Shown here one piece after another: positions 10,775-22,899 of a DNA stretch of 64,000 bases; position 1 is the stretch's first letter; each line of letters opens with the position of its first letter. Both the position numbers and the translations under genes were made by a program. The DNA is from Alectoria sarmentosa (lineage: Eukaryota > Ascomycota > Lecanoromycetes > Lecanorales > Parmeliaceae), in contig WOGZ01000010.1 in assembly GCA_009733775.1 (NCBI GenBank), forward strand, positions 1 through 64,000, in the 5' to 3' direction. Below the pieces are notes generated by a model that was given only the letters and a program-made list of their open reading frames with translations, was not told where the DNA came from and searched no databases.

Positions 10775-11474
10775 ACAGATGAGAATATCTTGATCCCAAC
10801 CTTTTGTCACTAATAGTCTAATGCTTCTGTATTACCGTTACGAGTACTCTACATTCTTAGTCTGTGCACATTGGGCTGCTAATAGGTAGTCTTGGCCGCT
10901 TAGTGTGTGTGTGTGTGTGTGTGTGTGATTCCTACGTCGAAGGGGCGCCCCCATAACCTTATAAGCTATGATGGGATCGTTTTTCCCCACTCGGCCTCTG
11001 CGGCCATGTTCGATTAAATACATATGGTCCATGACCGTCATCGTCATTAATCAAATATGTGCAATGGATAGAAATCACATAGTAGTGATTATAAGAGCCC
11101 TGAAATTTTTTGTAAAATACATGTATGCGGGCAAGCTTGTCCCTAATTTACCGCTAAATTTGGTGGACGAATGGGAAACCTCTGCCATTCTCAATGTCAC
11201 TATATGCGGGTGGCTTGAGTACCCGAGTCTTTTCAGGTGCGGGTGTGAGTATTGAAGTCTTTTGCCCTTGAATCAAAATCTTGAATTTGAATGTGCGTGC
11301 TTGACTTTCGCCAAGCCAATGCTCGGGAGCTAGAGTACAGGGGGCAACCCGATGTGAGAGCACCAATTGAAAATCCATTTCGCCAAGGTTCGGTATACGA
11401 CGGCTCTAATCTCCTATTCATGAGATGCTGGCATTCAAATGAACCTGCCTCCACTCTATTTCCTCAGATTACTT
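10775..11474. other. spacer before the sphingolipid desaturase
   Basis: About 700 bp with a GT microsatellite and no supported gene. The right part should hold the desaturase promoter. Confidence 0.45.
10903..10927. repeat. GT dinucleotide microsatellite
   Basis: About twelve GT units in a row in the spacer after the PQ-loop gene. Confidence 0.9.
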
Positions 11475-12724
11475 ATGCCTTCTACATCGGTGACGACCAC
11501 AGTGCAGATTTCCTCACCGCTTGATCTCTCCAAGCAAGCACGGGCAAGACATGATGGCGACCAATTCTTTTGGTCGTATACCGAGGAACCACATAGGACA
11601 CGAAGACAGGCAATCATCAAAGCACACCCAGAAGTATGGAATGATTCGGGCGTTCTTGGCTGCTTCCTCGGCTAATGCTTACTCTTCAAAGGTAATCAAA
11701 CTCTGCGGGCCAGAACCTCTCACCAAATACTTCGTGCTCGCTGTCGTTGCACTGCAAGTCATCTGTGCTCTATGCTTGCGTAATACACCGGTCCTCTCTC
11801 TGAGATGTATCCTCGCAGCCTACTTCATCGGTGCAACGGCAAATCAAAATCTCTTCCTCGCCATCCATGAGATTTCTCACAACCTGGCTTTCAAAGCTCC
11901 GATGGCAAACAGACTGTTTGCTGTGTTCGCAAACCTTCCTATCGGAATCCCATACAGTGCGGCTTTCAGAGTAAGTAAATCAATGGTCCACGTCAAGTCG
12001 CTCAGTTGCAACGCTTACAGGACGTCAGCCCTATCACCTAACCCACCATAAATCCCTAGGCGTCGATGGCCTCGACACCGACCTTCCTACATCCCTAGAG
12101 GCCTTCTTTCTCGACTCCGTTCTGGGCAAGGCCTTCTTCTGCACCTTTCAAATACTCTTCTATGCACTCCGTCCAATGATGGTCTACCAGTTATCCTTGA
12201 CCCGAATCCACCTTTTCAATATCATCGCTCAATTATCCTTCGATTACCTCCTCTTGCGGTATGTTGGCGGCCGGGCCCTGGTATACCTGATTATGAGCTC
12301 CTTTTTTGCCGGCTCGTTGCACCCTTGTGCAGGCCATTTCATTGCCGAGCACTATGTGTTCAACCCACAACCCAAAAGCGCAACAGAAGACAGCGACCCT
12401 GTACCCGTTCCAGAGACCTTCTCCTACTACGGGACGTTAAACATGCTTACCTACAACGTGGGTCTGCACAACGAGCACCACGATTTCCCAGCTATACCCT
12501 GGACACGTTTGCCGGTATTGCACACAATAGCCAAGGACTACTATGCTGACTTGCCGCATCACAAGAGTTGGACATGGGTGATTTGGCAATTCATTTGGGA
12601 CGAGGAGGTGGGCTTGTGGTGCCGAGTAAAGAGAAAAGAAGGGGGCAGAAAGGTAGGCGGTTGGAGAGAAGACGAGCTCGAATCTAATGAGCAGAAGGGA
12701 GCTGGAATCCCGGGGGTAAAGTGA
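11475..12724 (+). CDS. sphingolipid delta-4 desaturase
   Basis: ER membrane enzyme that introduces the 4,5-trans double bond into the long-chain base of ceramide, a step in glucosylceramide synthesis. Exons 11475-11633, 11692-11970 and 12029-12724 give 377 residues. The N-terminal Lipid_DES segment DGDQFFWSYTEEPHRTRR is typical. All three histidine boxes are seen: HEISH, HLTHH and NEHHD. Several hydrophobic stretches separate them. I chose ATG 11475 (MPSTSVTTT); an in-frame ATG at 11439 would add 12 residues. Identity is firm. Confidence 0.93.
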
Positions 12725-13168
12725 CCTACGCAGCTTTGGATCATCGTTCATGTCACATGGACGTGAGATGGTCACGAAATTAGCTCCAACCATAGACCTC
12801 TAAATGTAACATAGAAATAAAGTTGGTCTTGTCTTGTCCAGGATCATTGCTACTTTGCTGCATTTCTCAAGTCATAGGATACAGGATGTATTGAATAGCA
12901 AAGCCGACCAATCCCTTCTGAACCGTCCTTCGGCTTTGCTTGCCTTGACTGAAAGTTGCCGCGCACTCAATTCTGACCTGGCTCTTCTTCTGTGAGATCT
13001 TCGCTTTCTAAAGACGCGTCACGAGGCAAGATTTGATGAAGAAATCCGAAACAAAACAAGTCCGTTGCTGAGCTTCCGCGCACTTGGCTCGCGCAGCGCA
13101 CAGACAGAAATCTCCAACAAAACCGCACTATCGGATATCTGCGCCATCATTGTTCAGAGTCTCACCAG
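12725..13168. other. convergent spacer desaturase/VAP
   Basis: About 440 bp holding the two 3' ends. No gene or element seen. Confidence 0.5.
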
Positions 13169-14396
13169 TCAGAAGAGAAAATAAGCTAAAAGAAAGCTCA
13201 ACAAGCACAGAGCCGCAACGATCTGTACAGGCACGCCATCCGCTGGTTGCTGTTGAACTCCCATACCCATCGTGCCGGTCGTGATGCGCTCTCTCGAATC
13301 TTGATTTACCGCATCTGTCTTCCTTTGTCTTAGACCTTGCTCTTCGGATTGCTGTGTCATCCTCGCAATGGTAGCTTTCGCTTGAGCAAGCTGCGTTCGC
13401 ACGTCATCGCCAGACATGGGTACTGCGCTGACCACGCTGGAAGCCGCAGCGCCAAGAGTCGACTGCGCTGATGCTGCTGCATTGCTGGCAGACTCGGTCA
13501 TACTCTTGCTATCGTTGAAAGAATGTGAGTCGGCGGCGTTTGCAGAGCGGGTGCTTGGGGTAACGGCTTCCGGAGCTGGAGAGCCATATGAAGGAGCAGG
13601 GGAACCGTAGGCTGGCGGTGCGTCATTGCCGAGATGCTGAGATGCAATCAGTCTTTGCGAGAAGCAGTGCGAACTAGTCGGGCTCCTTACTGTTCCATTG
13701 ACGTTATTGTGCTGCGGGGTGGAGGCCGTACCCTCGGCGGGCAAGAAAGCTACACGAATTTTCCTCTCCTCGATGGAGCCCTTGGAGATCTTCTCCACGT
13801 TCTGCCACTATTGGATGGTCAGCACGTCTCCTCGAGCATATGGGAAGCCCCGACTAACAATAGCGGTCACATTGCCTAAGTCTCTCTCTGGCGTAATCGC
13901 GACGGACTGAACCAAGAACTTGTCGCGGCATCTAGCATCAGGTGGAGGATCTTCTCTCATCGCCTGAAGGAGGACTGGGATTTTTCAGAAGTCGAAGGGT
14001 CATGACCTTCCATATTGATGTTGCCTACCTTGCACCTCAACCTCGCTGCCGACTTCAATGCGTCCTGAATTGGGCCGAACACAATACCTGGCCGCTGGTC
14101 AGTAAACTTACGAATACGGTCCAATGCTATGACTTACTGCTTAGGAGCTGTAGTTTTGACCTGCGACGTGTTACAATCAGTCCCTGCCGCTCTGGCACAA
14201 GCCAGATATGATAGAAGAGCTTGCCTTGAACGCTATCGGATCCTTGCTTGGATTGCTGAGACGTAGAAGCTGCGTAACTTCATGTGTGAAAGGACCTGAA
14301 GCAATTTGATAAGCTACTGGGGGCACATCTGAGATACTGAGAGATGGAGAACGTACGGCGAAAGCCAAGCTCGGGGGGATCGAGCGTGACCGACAT
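13169..14396 (-). CDS. scs2: VAMP-associated protein (VAP/Scs2), MSP-domain ER protein
   Basis: Tail-anchored ER protein that binds FFAT motifs and tethers ER to other membranes. Seven exons (14357-14396, 14225-14295, 14138-14160, 14029-14087, 13859-13974, 13691-13807, 13169-13636) give 297 residues. The MSP domain opens MSVTLDPPELGFRRPFTHEV and includes the FFAT-binding region KTTAPKQYCVRPNSGRIEVG. A low-complexity Pro/Ser linker, a short coiled coil (RTQLAQAKATIARMTQQ) and a C-terminal hydrophobic anchor ending SFLLAYFLF follow. Intron 2 (14161-14224) is GC-AG (AAG|GCAAGC), forced by the FK-VKTTAP reading. The intron at 13637-13690 is 54 nt, so its retention would be in frame. Confidence 0.92.
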
Positions 14397-14854
14397 GATA
14401 ACGACTCGGGGATTTGTATTCTTGTGCCGCTCGCTAAGCAAGAGCTTTGTGGAGGTAGTCGGAGGAGGTGGGGATCAAGATCACTATGGTACTCCGCAAC
14501 AACAGTGGTAATTGTTGAGCAATTTAGTAAATACTAAATACTACTGAGCACTGTCAGTAGACATGCGAAATCTAGGTATCTTATGATGTTGAGAGGCTGG
14601 AGAGAGACCCTGTCTTGGCTAAAGAACTAGGCTCCGCCGCCTCGTCCTCTTATAGGTATGTAGTACCTCGGTAGGTAGCTCCGTCCCCGTTGGTGCCTCA
14701 AAGTGTGGAATATTGGGTGTTTGAAAAATAATAAATACTGTAATAAATTTAGTTTGACCTTTCTTTATCTCCGCTTTTTCAAAGAGCTCTTCTACAGCTT
14801 GCAACTAAATTTCCACTTTCCAACAACCTCCTTTCATCCCCCAGGCAATCAATC
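14397..14854. promoter_or_regulatory. divergent promoter scs2/UBX gene
   Basis: A 458-bp region between two divergent genes. It includes a TAGGTA-type cluster near 14650-14690. No other feature seen. Confidence 0.45.
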
Positions 14855-15923
14855 ATGGCATCTGCCGATCTAGACACTCTCCTCGAGATGGGCTTCGACA
14901 AACCAAGAGCCGAGCTGGCCATACAGAAAAAAGGCAACTGTGAGTCACCGTTTGCAGCTAATATGGCCTACGAGGTCTACCAATACGATACCACACTGAC
15001 GTTTCGACCAGTGACAGCAGCAGTTGGGTGGCTCGAGGAGGTGGAAGGGAAGTCATTCGACGAAATCACCGCAGCAGAGGCCAAGGCCGAGATAGACCCC
15101 AACACAATGCCAGCAGACTTGAAGCCAGGCGAAGAAGCAAAGTCGCTCGTGTGCGGTGAATGCGGCAGGAAGCTTAGGAGCCATGCACAAGCCGAATTTC
15201 ACGCTACCAAGACCGGCCACGTTGACTTTTCCGAGTCCACCGAGGAAATCGCGCCTCTCACCGACGAGGAGAAGAAGGCAAAGCTTGAAGAGCTGAGAAG
15301 AAAACTTGCCGAGAAACGGTCGGGCACATCGGAGCAGGACAAACTGGACAAAAAGAAGAATGAAGTTAGACCATGCTAGATCTACAACGCGTAAGGCAGG
15401 CTGACTTGGGTCATAGGAGATCCGTCGGAAGAGCACCAAGGAGACACAAGATATCAAGGAAGATCTGAAGAAGAAGGAGCAGCTCAAGGATGCTGCCGCA
15501 AAGCGCAAGGAGAAGCAAGATGAGATAGCAGCCAAGGACAGAATTAAAGCAAGAATTGTAGCAGACAAAGAAGAGCGACGATTGAGGACGGAGAAGGAGA
15601 AAGCAGAACGTGAGGGACGAGCTCTAGCAGGTGCCTCGAAAGCCACCGCCCTCCCTACGACCTCTGGCCCTGTAGTCTCGAAGCCTGCATCAGCATACAC
15701 CGAAACACGCCTACGGTTACAGCTCCCGACCGGCAACATTCAAAAATCCTTCTCTGTCGACACGACTCTCTTCGAAGTCGCCTCGACCGTAACGCAAGAT
15801 TCGGGTCTTGAGGTTGGAAGCTTCGTTCAAAATTTCCCGAAGAAAGTGTTTGATGCAGTAGATTTCGGAGCGTCTCTGAAGGAGCTCGGATTGGTACCCA
15901 GTGCTTCGTTGATTGTCAAGTGA
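14855..15923 (+). CDS. UBA-UBX domain protein (UBXN1/SAKS1-like p97 cofactor)
   Basis: Adaptor that links ubiquitinated substrates to Cdc48/p97. Exons 14855-14939, 15012-15364 and 15417-15923 give 314 residues. Residues 1-45 form a UBA domain (LLEMGFDKPRAELAIQKKGN). A C2H2-like element, LVCGECGRKLRSHAQAEFH, lies near residue 75. A long charged coiled coil (KKEQLKDAAAKRKEKQDE) fills the middle. The C-terminal UBX fold runs from ETRLRLQLPTGN to the end, with FVQNFPKK in place of the usual FPR loop. The order UBA, zinc element, coiled coil, UBX is that of UBXN1. Confidence 0.9.
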
Positions 15924-16372
15924 AGGCTGGTTGTCTTCTTATGGTTTCACGAATCATTATGAGAGTATATCAAAGGGTGGAGCATAGGAATTATGATTGT
16001 CATTGCATGGCGTCGGGACACATCATGGCAACAGGGGTTTTAGGCATCATGGAGACCCAAGTAGTGGCTCCTGTTTTCGTTCAAGATTTATGTAATCAGA
16101 CGTACCAGGCTTTATTTAATGATTGCGTAGAAAGCAGTCCAAATACAGCGTTCCACGGACCACTAAATTCTTTCATTGTTGACAACTACTCTAGTCATCG
16201 ACGACATTTGCGGCGCTTCTGGTTTTACAATTGCCACTTTTTTGAGCGCGCCTGGTAGGCACGTGACTTGGCATTTGCTTTAGACGCCAGTATTGACAGT
16301 CGCGACAAATCTCATCCCAGCTCAACGAAAACACCGTTACAGCAAACTTCATTCAGATTATTAGGTACTGCT
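15924..16372. other. spacer UBX gene/rad52
   Basis: About 450 bp with the 3' end of the UBX gene and the rad52 promoter. No gene seen. Confidence 0.5.
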
Positions 16373-18339
16373 ATGCTCAAGCCTTACGTAACATCAGAAT
16401 GCCAGGGTCAGTGGCCTATCTCATTCAATTGACAGGCGCTGACAGGCACCAGACAAGGCGAACAGCATAAGCCTGCCGCTAAATCCGTCAATCCATTCGA
16501 AGAAGTGAAGCCTCATGTCAATGAATACACTGCACAAGAGATTGCGACGCTATCGAGTCGTCTGGAAAAACAGTTGGGACCGGAATACATATCGTCAAGA
16601 CCAGGTGCCGGTGGAGGCAAGGTTCACTACTTGTCGGCAGACAAATGTATCAATCTCGCGAATGAAGTTTTCGGTTTCAATGGATGGTCTAGTGGAATCC
16701 AGAATGTGCAGATCGACTTTGTAAGAGAGGTTCTGGTGTGCAATTTGACGAGGTTCTAAGTCCAGGCTAGGTCGACGAGAGTCAGAGCACTGGAAAAGTC
16801 AGCCTTGGTCTATCAGTAGTTGTCAGAGTAACGCTTCGAGACGGTACATTCCACGAGGTAATATGTCGCGAACGAAGGTGGCTCTATTAACTTATACTGA
16901 AGTGCATTAGGACATTGGGTACGGGCATATCGAAAATTGCAAAGGCAAAGCCGCAGCTTTTGAGAAAGCTAAGAAGGAGGGGACGACTGATGGATTGAAG
17001 AGGGCCTTGCGCAACTTTGGTAACCTTCTCGGCAATTGTGTCTATGACAAAGACTACGTATCGAAGGTCACGAAACTCAAGATTGCCCCAGTAAGTGGAC
17101 CAGTCGATTGCTGCCATCGTCTATTAATTATAGTCGTAGACAAAATGGGACCCTGAAAATCTGCACAGACATCCCGATTTCGCTCCAATCAAGAGGGAGT
17201 CCGCAGCCGATGCTTTTACTCGGCAGCCCAGTCTTCCCTCTTTGAAAAGGGAATGGCCTACGGAGACAGAAGACACGCAAGCTACGGGTTTGCTGGCCTT
17301 ATCTCGATACTGCATTTGAGCCATTGCTAAATCGCTCTCCAGCTTTTATTGGAGACCTCGAAGATGAATTTGGCAGTAAGACATCGATGAACTCCCTATA
17401 AAATAAACGCTGATCGGCGGCGCAGGCGATGATTTCGACGAAGCAGACTTCAGTGTACCTCAAAGCGATTATCCAGATGAAATGATGCTAAATCCCTCTA
17501 TTTCTTCGGAGAACGTTCGACGCAGGAGCAGCCTTCCGGGGAAAACAAATCTTTCAGTCACACGTACAACGGATAACAATAGCATGCAGAGACCTAAGTC
17601 GCCGCTCCCCCACAATCATTCCAAGATGTCCGATTATGTCGCCGCACCACAAACGCCTATAAATGGCGGAACAAGCAACATAGCACTGCCATTACATGGT
17701 ACGGAAGGCTCGCAAAAGCCAGGCCAGGAAACAAAGCCTCAGCATGGCTCCACCCCTCAACAACAGGTCCAACCGTCAATGACAGGACAACAACTGTCAG
17801 CTCCATGCTTACCCCAAAACGCCCCGCCCCAAATCAGTGTCATTTCAAACGAGACGCCGAGTCTCGAGTCATCGAGCACATCTGAACATGATCCACCTAT
17901 TGGGTTTTTCACAGCGAGAGCCGCCGAATCGCTTCAAAACGGCCCTGGTCTGCCATTGAAGGCTCCAGCTTTCAATCCCCGTTTAGACAGCCCCAGTATT
18001 CGAAAGACGGCGGGAGTTGATCACACAAAAACCAAGCCTGTCGTCAGGGAAGCTATTGGGGCACCGCCACAACCAGCATTATCTCGTGCCAATTTCGTAA
18101 ATCCTCTATCAGACAAGACAAGGCGGGTCGGTATGCCGATGGGAGCCGCAAGTCCTTTGCAGAGTCGAGGCTCGTACAAGCCACCCCAGCTGAAGAGGCT
18201 GGTAGAGAACAGCGGGCCACGTTCAGCATTGGGTGATGTCACAAACGTGGCTTCTGATGCAGGTGGAGACGTCAAACGCCAGAAGATTGGGTTAGAAGCA
18301 CAAGGTGTTCATAGTAATGACGTGATATTGAATTCGTAA
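16373..18339 (+). CDS. rad52: recombination protein Rad52
   Basis: Single-strand annealing protein and Rad51 mediator in homologous recombination. Exons 16373-16406, 16446-16720, 16771-16857, 16911-17090, 17140-17287, 17343-17375 and 17426-18339 give 556 residues. The conserved Rad52/22 core is clear: YTAQEIATLSSRLEKQLGPE, CINLANEVFGFNGWSS, the VTLRDGTFHEDIGYGHI segment and AFEKAKKEGTTDGLKRALRN. The C-terminal half is disordered and Pro/Ser-rich, as expected for the Rad51/RPA-binding part, with FDEADFSVPQSDYPDE conserved. The start is the least certain point: ATG 16373 is the only nearby one that puts a phase-correct intron before QGEQHKPAAKSVNPFEE. Confidence 0.9.
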
Positions 18340-18524
18340 AGTGTACCGAAGGCAATCGACGAAATTTGCATGGCAAGGATGCATTCGGGTTATTTGAGAG
18401 CAAATTTTTTGGGTGGGGGGTCTCAAAGCATTGCCTGCATGTCTATCTGTCTCTAAGCTTGATAAGTACAAGTACAAGCTCGTTACAATGTAAGTATGCT
18501 GATACGCAGCCCTCTGATCCTGTC

Positions 18525-20461
18525 TCACAGACCTCGTTTGCGTGCTACGAGCAAAGGGTCCTCTCCTTTCTTGCCTGCACTGAGACGGTTCTCTGCCAGG
18601 GCGATAAACCCAGTCTGATTGATCATGTTTTGACGAGTAGGACGCGTTGTTGCGGTCACGTCCCTTGGCGACAGTCGATTTGAGATTGGTGCTAAAATGT
18701 CATTGCCGGATGAGTATGGGGCACGCGACGCTACACCATGATCCACCGTGCTGATTTGGTTCAACAGATGGACTGGAAGAGACGGGCCTTTCCCCTTGAC
18801 CGATGGAGGACCAAAGGGATTGACCCTCGACTTTTTAGTAGTTGAAAGGGTTATTGCTGCCGGCTTGGCAGGCTTTTTGTCCGAAATCGAGAGCTTCTCA
18901 AAATCCTCGGTCAAAGAGGCGGCAGTGTGGTACCTAGTCTTGTGTACATGCTCGCCAATGAGAAAGGCGTTTCGTTGATCTGCGAATTTTTTCGCGATAC
19001 CAGTCGTGACCTTTGGGACTGCAACTGCTGGACGCAGGGATACGAGCTCCGACTTGGTGTAAGTGCCCTGACGAGACACCTCTGTCACTGGAGTAATAGC
19101 ATTCTCGCGGGCGTGCACCTGAGTTTGAATGGTTTTGAGGACTTCCAATTGAGTCGCACTCAATACACCGCTCTTCTCCAAAGCATCTATCTGCTGATCG
19201 AAAGAGAAGGATGTCTCCACAACACGATGAGAAGGCTGCTTCTTCATGCCAGTTGCTGTGAATTGAAGCACTGGCTGCGTAGTTTCTTGACCGATGTCGA
19301 GATCCATCAGATCAGCTTTGGGACGTGCTCCCACAGATATAACAGACTCATTGGCTGCTGTTGTTGTCGTGACAGTCGGAACGTCAATGGCCGAAGCACG
19401 AGACTGGTGTGCCATTGCCTTGACGCTTGAGGTGCTTGTGGTCGTAGTGATCGTTGAGATTGAAGTGCCAATGTTGTGTTTGGTTGAAACCTCCGTTGAA
19501 GTATCTAGGGCAGAAGGAGCGACCTTGATGCTAGATTCACCCCGACTTTGCTCTTCGCGTATGTCAACAGAAGCCATAAAAGTACCGGGCGCAGCAAGCT
19601 CTCCGTCATAACGAATACTTTTCAAATCAGTGACAGGAGACAAAACTGTGAAGATCAAGCACTTACATCGGTCGTCGGATGGATGCAGAAGACATGCTTA
19701 GCATGTTAGTGTTCCGTTTCGCAGGCTTCACAGCTGAGACCGACTTTAGTATGGGGCCTGGTTGGCGGCCAGGCACGTCGGTTTGAGCAAGAGGATGATG
19801 CCCTTTCGGAACGCGGACGCGAGTGATAGGCTGAACAAGTGGCACACTTTGAAATGTGACCCTACGTTCTCTGTGTCATTAGTTAGAAAGACGAGATCCA
19901 ATCGTTTGAGTATCGAGCGAGATGATTACCCTTTGGCCTTCCCTCCGCCACCTCGTCCAGTAAGTCGACCAGCATTGCCGCCACCTCTGCCACCACGGCC
20001 ACCCCGGCCACCACGAACTCCTCCTCGGAAATTCGCTTCCCCTGTAAAATCTTGAATGCTGTCGTCGCTCATAAGTTTCGCCCGGTGAGTTTGACCCAAG
20101 CCTTCGTTGACATTTCGTAGACTTTGTGAATCAGTGCCATCATCTTGTAGACGTGTCCATGCATCTTGACTTATGATTAGCGTACGACAAGATGGTTGAT
20201 ATAGTCTATCTTACTGTTCCAGCCTTTTAATTTGGCTTTCTCTCCTTCGCCGATGCTGCTCTTATTCACGAGTCGTTGTGATTCAAGTTGCACTGTAGAA
20301 ACATAGCTAAGCTTGTTCTCTTTGAAGTCTGTCGTCGAGAGCAAGTCTCGACGGGGTAACCCCAAAGCTTCCAATTGCATAGCGATTAGAGTGTTTTGCT
20401 TTGCTTGATCCTCCATCGAGAGTAATGGCGAAGTATCTCGCAACCCAACGAGGTTTGGCAT
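18525..20461 (-). CDS. RGG-box protein of unknown function
   Basis: Four exons (20215-20461, 19930-20164, 19667-19870, 18525-19617) give 592 residues. The N-terminus (MPNLVGLRDTSPLL) is followed by a helical segment with LEALGLPRRDLLSTTDFKEN. A Gly-Arg block with repeated RGG/GGRGG units lies around residues 115-155, suggesting RNA binding. A Ser/Thr-rich region is followed by DQQIDALEKSGVLSATQLEV and a basic C-terminus ending LLVARKRGL. I do not recognise a family name. It is convergent with rad52 (185 bp apart). Confidence 0.75.
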
Positions 20462-22899
20462 CGTGTGCGAGTTCACGTAGTGGTAGTGGGGTATTGTCGT
20501 CGACTTGTACAGATGATGAGAGGCGTTGACCCAAACAGTGGATCGATAGATGTGGTGGGTGGGTGTGGTTTGTAGTTTTGAAAGGTGAGTGATGAAAGAA
20601 GATTTTGTTTACCGCTATTTTTTAGCGCGCTTTGGGCAAGTTGCAAAATCTCACTTTATGGAAAAGAGAAGTGAGAGCTAAGTTCACAGCCAAGTCCGCC
20701 GGAAACATGGCGCTCGTCAATCGCGACTTGAAAGTCGGGGCCTAATGGGGCCCGGACAGTAGATATGCAGGCTGTACGAAGTTTGCACCATAAAAATGGA
20801 TGGATGAAAAGGATATTCAATGTTGAGAGTGAAAGGACAGGACAGAAGCTTGAAGTTAGATTCAAATCAAATTTTGCGGATAGCTAGGCGCTTCACTTTT
20901 GTGCTTCCCTTTTCCCGGAAGATTCAATGTTTCAATTCCGCGTGGTCAAAATAAGGACGGGCAGTAGATATGCAGGCATTCAGATGTTTGCATTTCGGAA
21001 ATGGGTGGATGGAGAGGTTCTCTGATGTTTGGAGTGGAAAGTCAGGACAGAAGCTTGAAGCTGAGTTCACATCAAATCCCGCGGACAATTGGGCCCTTCA
21101 CTTTTGTGCTCACTTTTTGTCTGCCAAATCGAATATTTGAAGTGAAAAGATAGGATAGAAGACCGAAGCAAAATTCACTCCAAATTCCGCGGACAATTAA
21201 ACTCTTCACTTTTATATTTTCTTTTCCTGGGAAAGTTCCGGGATCATTGGCAATAAATGGACAACAGAGAAATAACAGACGAGCAGCAGACACGTAGATC
21301 TAAAACCGTTTGCATTACAGAAGAGGTTGGAAAGCAGCTCTACGGTGGAAGGTCAAGACAGGAGATCGGAGTAAGATTCACCAAGGAATCTAAGGAATCA
21401 AGTGCTTCTCATTTGCACCTTTTTCCCCTTCAGTAAATCAAAGCCTTATGTACTAGAAAATACTATACGGACGGAGTTCACAAATTGGTATTGTGGAAAC
21501 GAACACCGAAGATTTTAAGAGGAGTTTGGAAGTGACCGAAACACGGCAAAATGTCATTGTCTTATTCATACCCATTTTGCGGGCAGCTGGGGCTTCACTA
21601 TTGTGCTTTCCCTGTCTGCTTTCCTTTTGTCAGAGAGTCCGAGTCAGATGTTTTTGGACAACATTAGGAGTACAAGTGGGCGTTTACTCTTGTGCTTTGC
21701 TTCTTCCAGAAAGTGGGAGTCTAATGTACTTGGAGAGCAGCAAACGGCGTTACAACTTTGGTTTGTGCAATGCCTTCTGCCAAAAGCCCCGAGCCCACTA
21801 TCCTGAGAAGGTAGAAAACCGCCAGGCATCATAAGTGTGTCTTGTGCTTTCCTTATGCTGAAAATCGAGGTCTATTGTCCTTGGAAGATAGGAAACGGGC
21901 AGGCGTCGCAGTGTACGGTCTGTAGACATGAGCACATGAGCACATGAGATGTGGGAAAGAAAGTTGGAGATGGAAAGGGCAGAATGTCGAAGCTCATTCA
22001 AACCGATTGTCGTTCAGTTGGTTGATTTCCTATCCGACAAGTCAGCCAGGCAAGTTAGCAGAAAGAGATTTTGGTTGAGGACCTCGAGCTTTCCTGATTA
22101 ACGCCGGATTTGAGTATCGGCCCTAGAGCATTCGTCATCTATGACCAGAGTTGCTTCAAGTTGAGGGTATTCCATGGATTTGTAGCACTTCGACTGCCAC
22201 TCTTCCGAGAGCCTTGCACGTAACGTGTCAAAGACGTGGCAGTCGTTGCGGTCCAGTTGCAGGAAACTTCTGGTGTTTAGTAGTCGGCACTTCGTATCAT
22301 CAGTATATCGAAGCAGCTTAAGGAAGATGCATGCACAGATTTTGTTTCCAACTTTCTCCGGCAGCGTGCCTGCAGCTTTGGCTTCAACGAGTTAGCTGAC
22401 AGGCACAGAGCCAAAAAAGGTAACAGTGGAAGCGATATAGATCCCTGAGATATCGATAAGAGCAGCGCGAGCAAGGCTGCTTCATTCCCCATGGCTTTTG
22501 TAACGCATTTCTACTCATGAAGGACGATTTTTTGGGGTCGGTGCCTAATTTGTTGCGAAGACAAGAAATTTCCGGCGCTTCTGACTGCCATTTTCCTGAC
22601 AGCTTGCCTGCTATTCTGCGGCGAAGATACTGGCTTCAAGGCACTTGAATCTCTCGAATACAACGTTGAAGGAGCAATATCGATGATAGCTGTTCCATAA
22701 GACGGCAAACATATCGTTGGTTACAACGAAAGAGGACACGGATCTTCCAGATCTCATGGCAAAGAGCAATGATCACAACATTTACTCAATGACTAGGTAC
22801 CACATTTATACGCCTCAAGCGAAAAAATTCGGCCCTCGTAGCTCCTTTGAAGCCCTAAGACTATTCACGGGAGAAAAATCCTGCATGATAATCCACACT
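20462..22899. repeat. gene-free spacer with a decayed tandem repeat array (about 20690-21920)
   Basis: This 2.4-kb stretch has no supported gene. From about 20690 to 21920 a sequence recurs every 180-200 bp with heavy divergence. Recurring words include GCAGTAGATATGCAGGC (20757, 20961), GGACAGAAGCTTGAAG (20833, 21046), a TGCGGA/CGCGGACAATT word, and CTTCACTTTTGTGCT (20889, 21097, later variants). Later copies (21150-21900) are more worn. The right third (21920-22899) is unique sequence with no gene seen. Confidence 0.6.
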
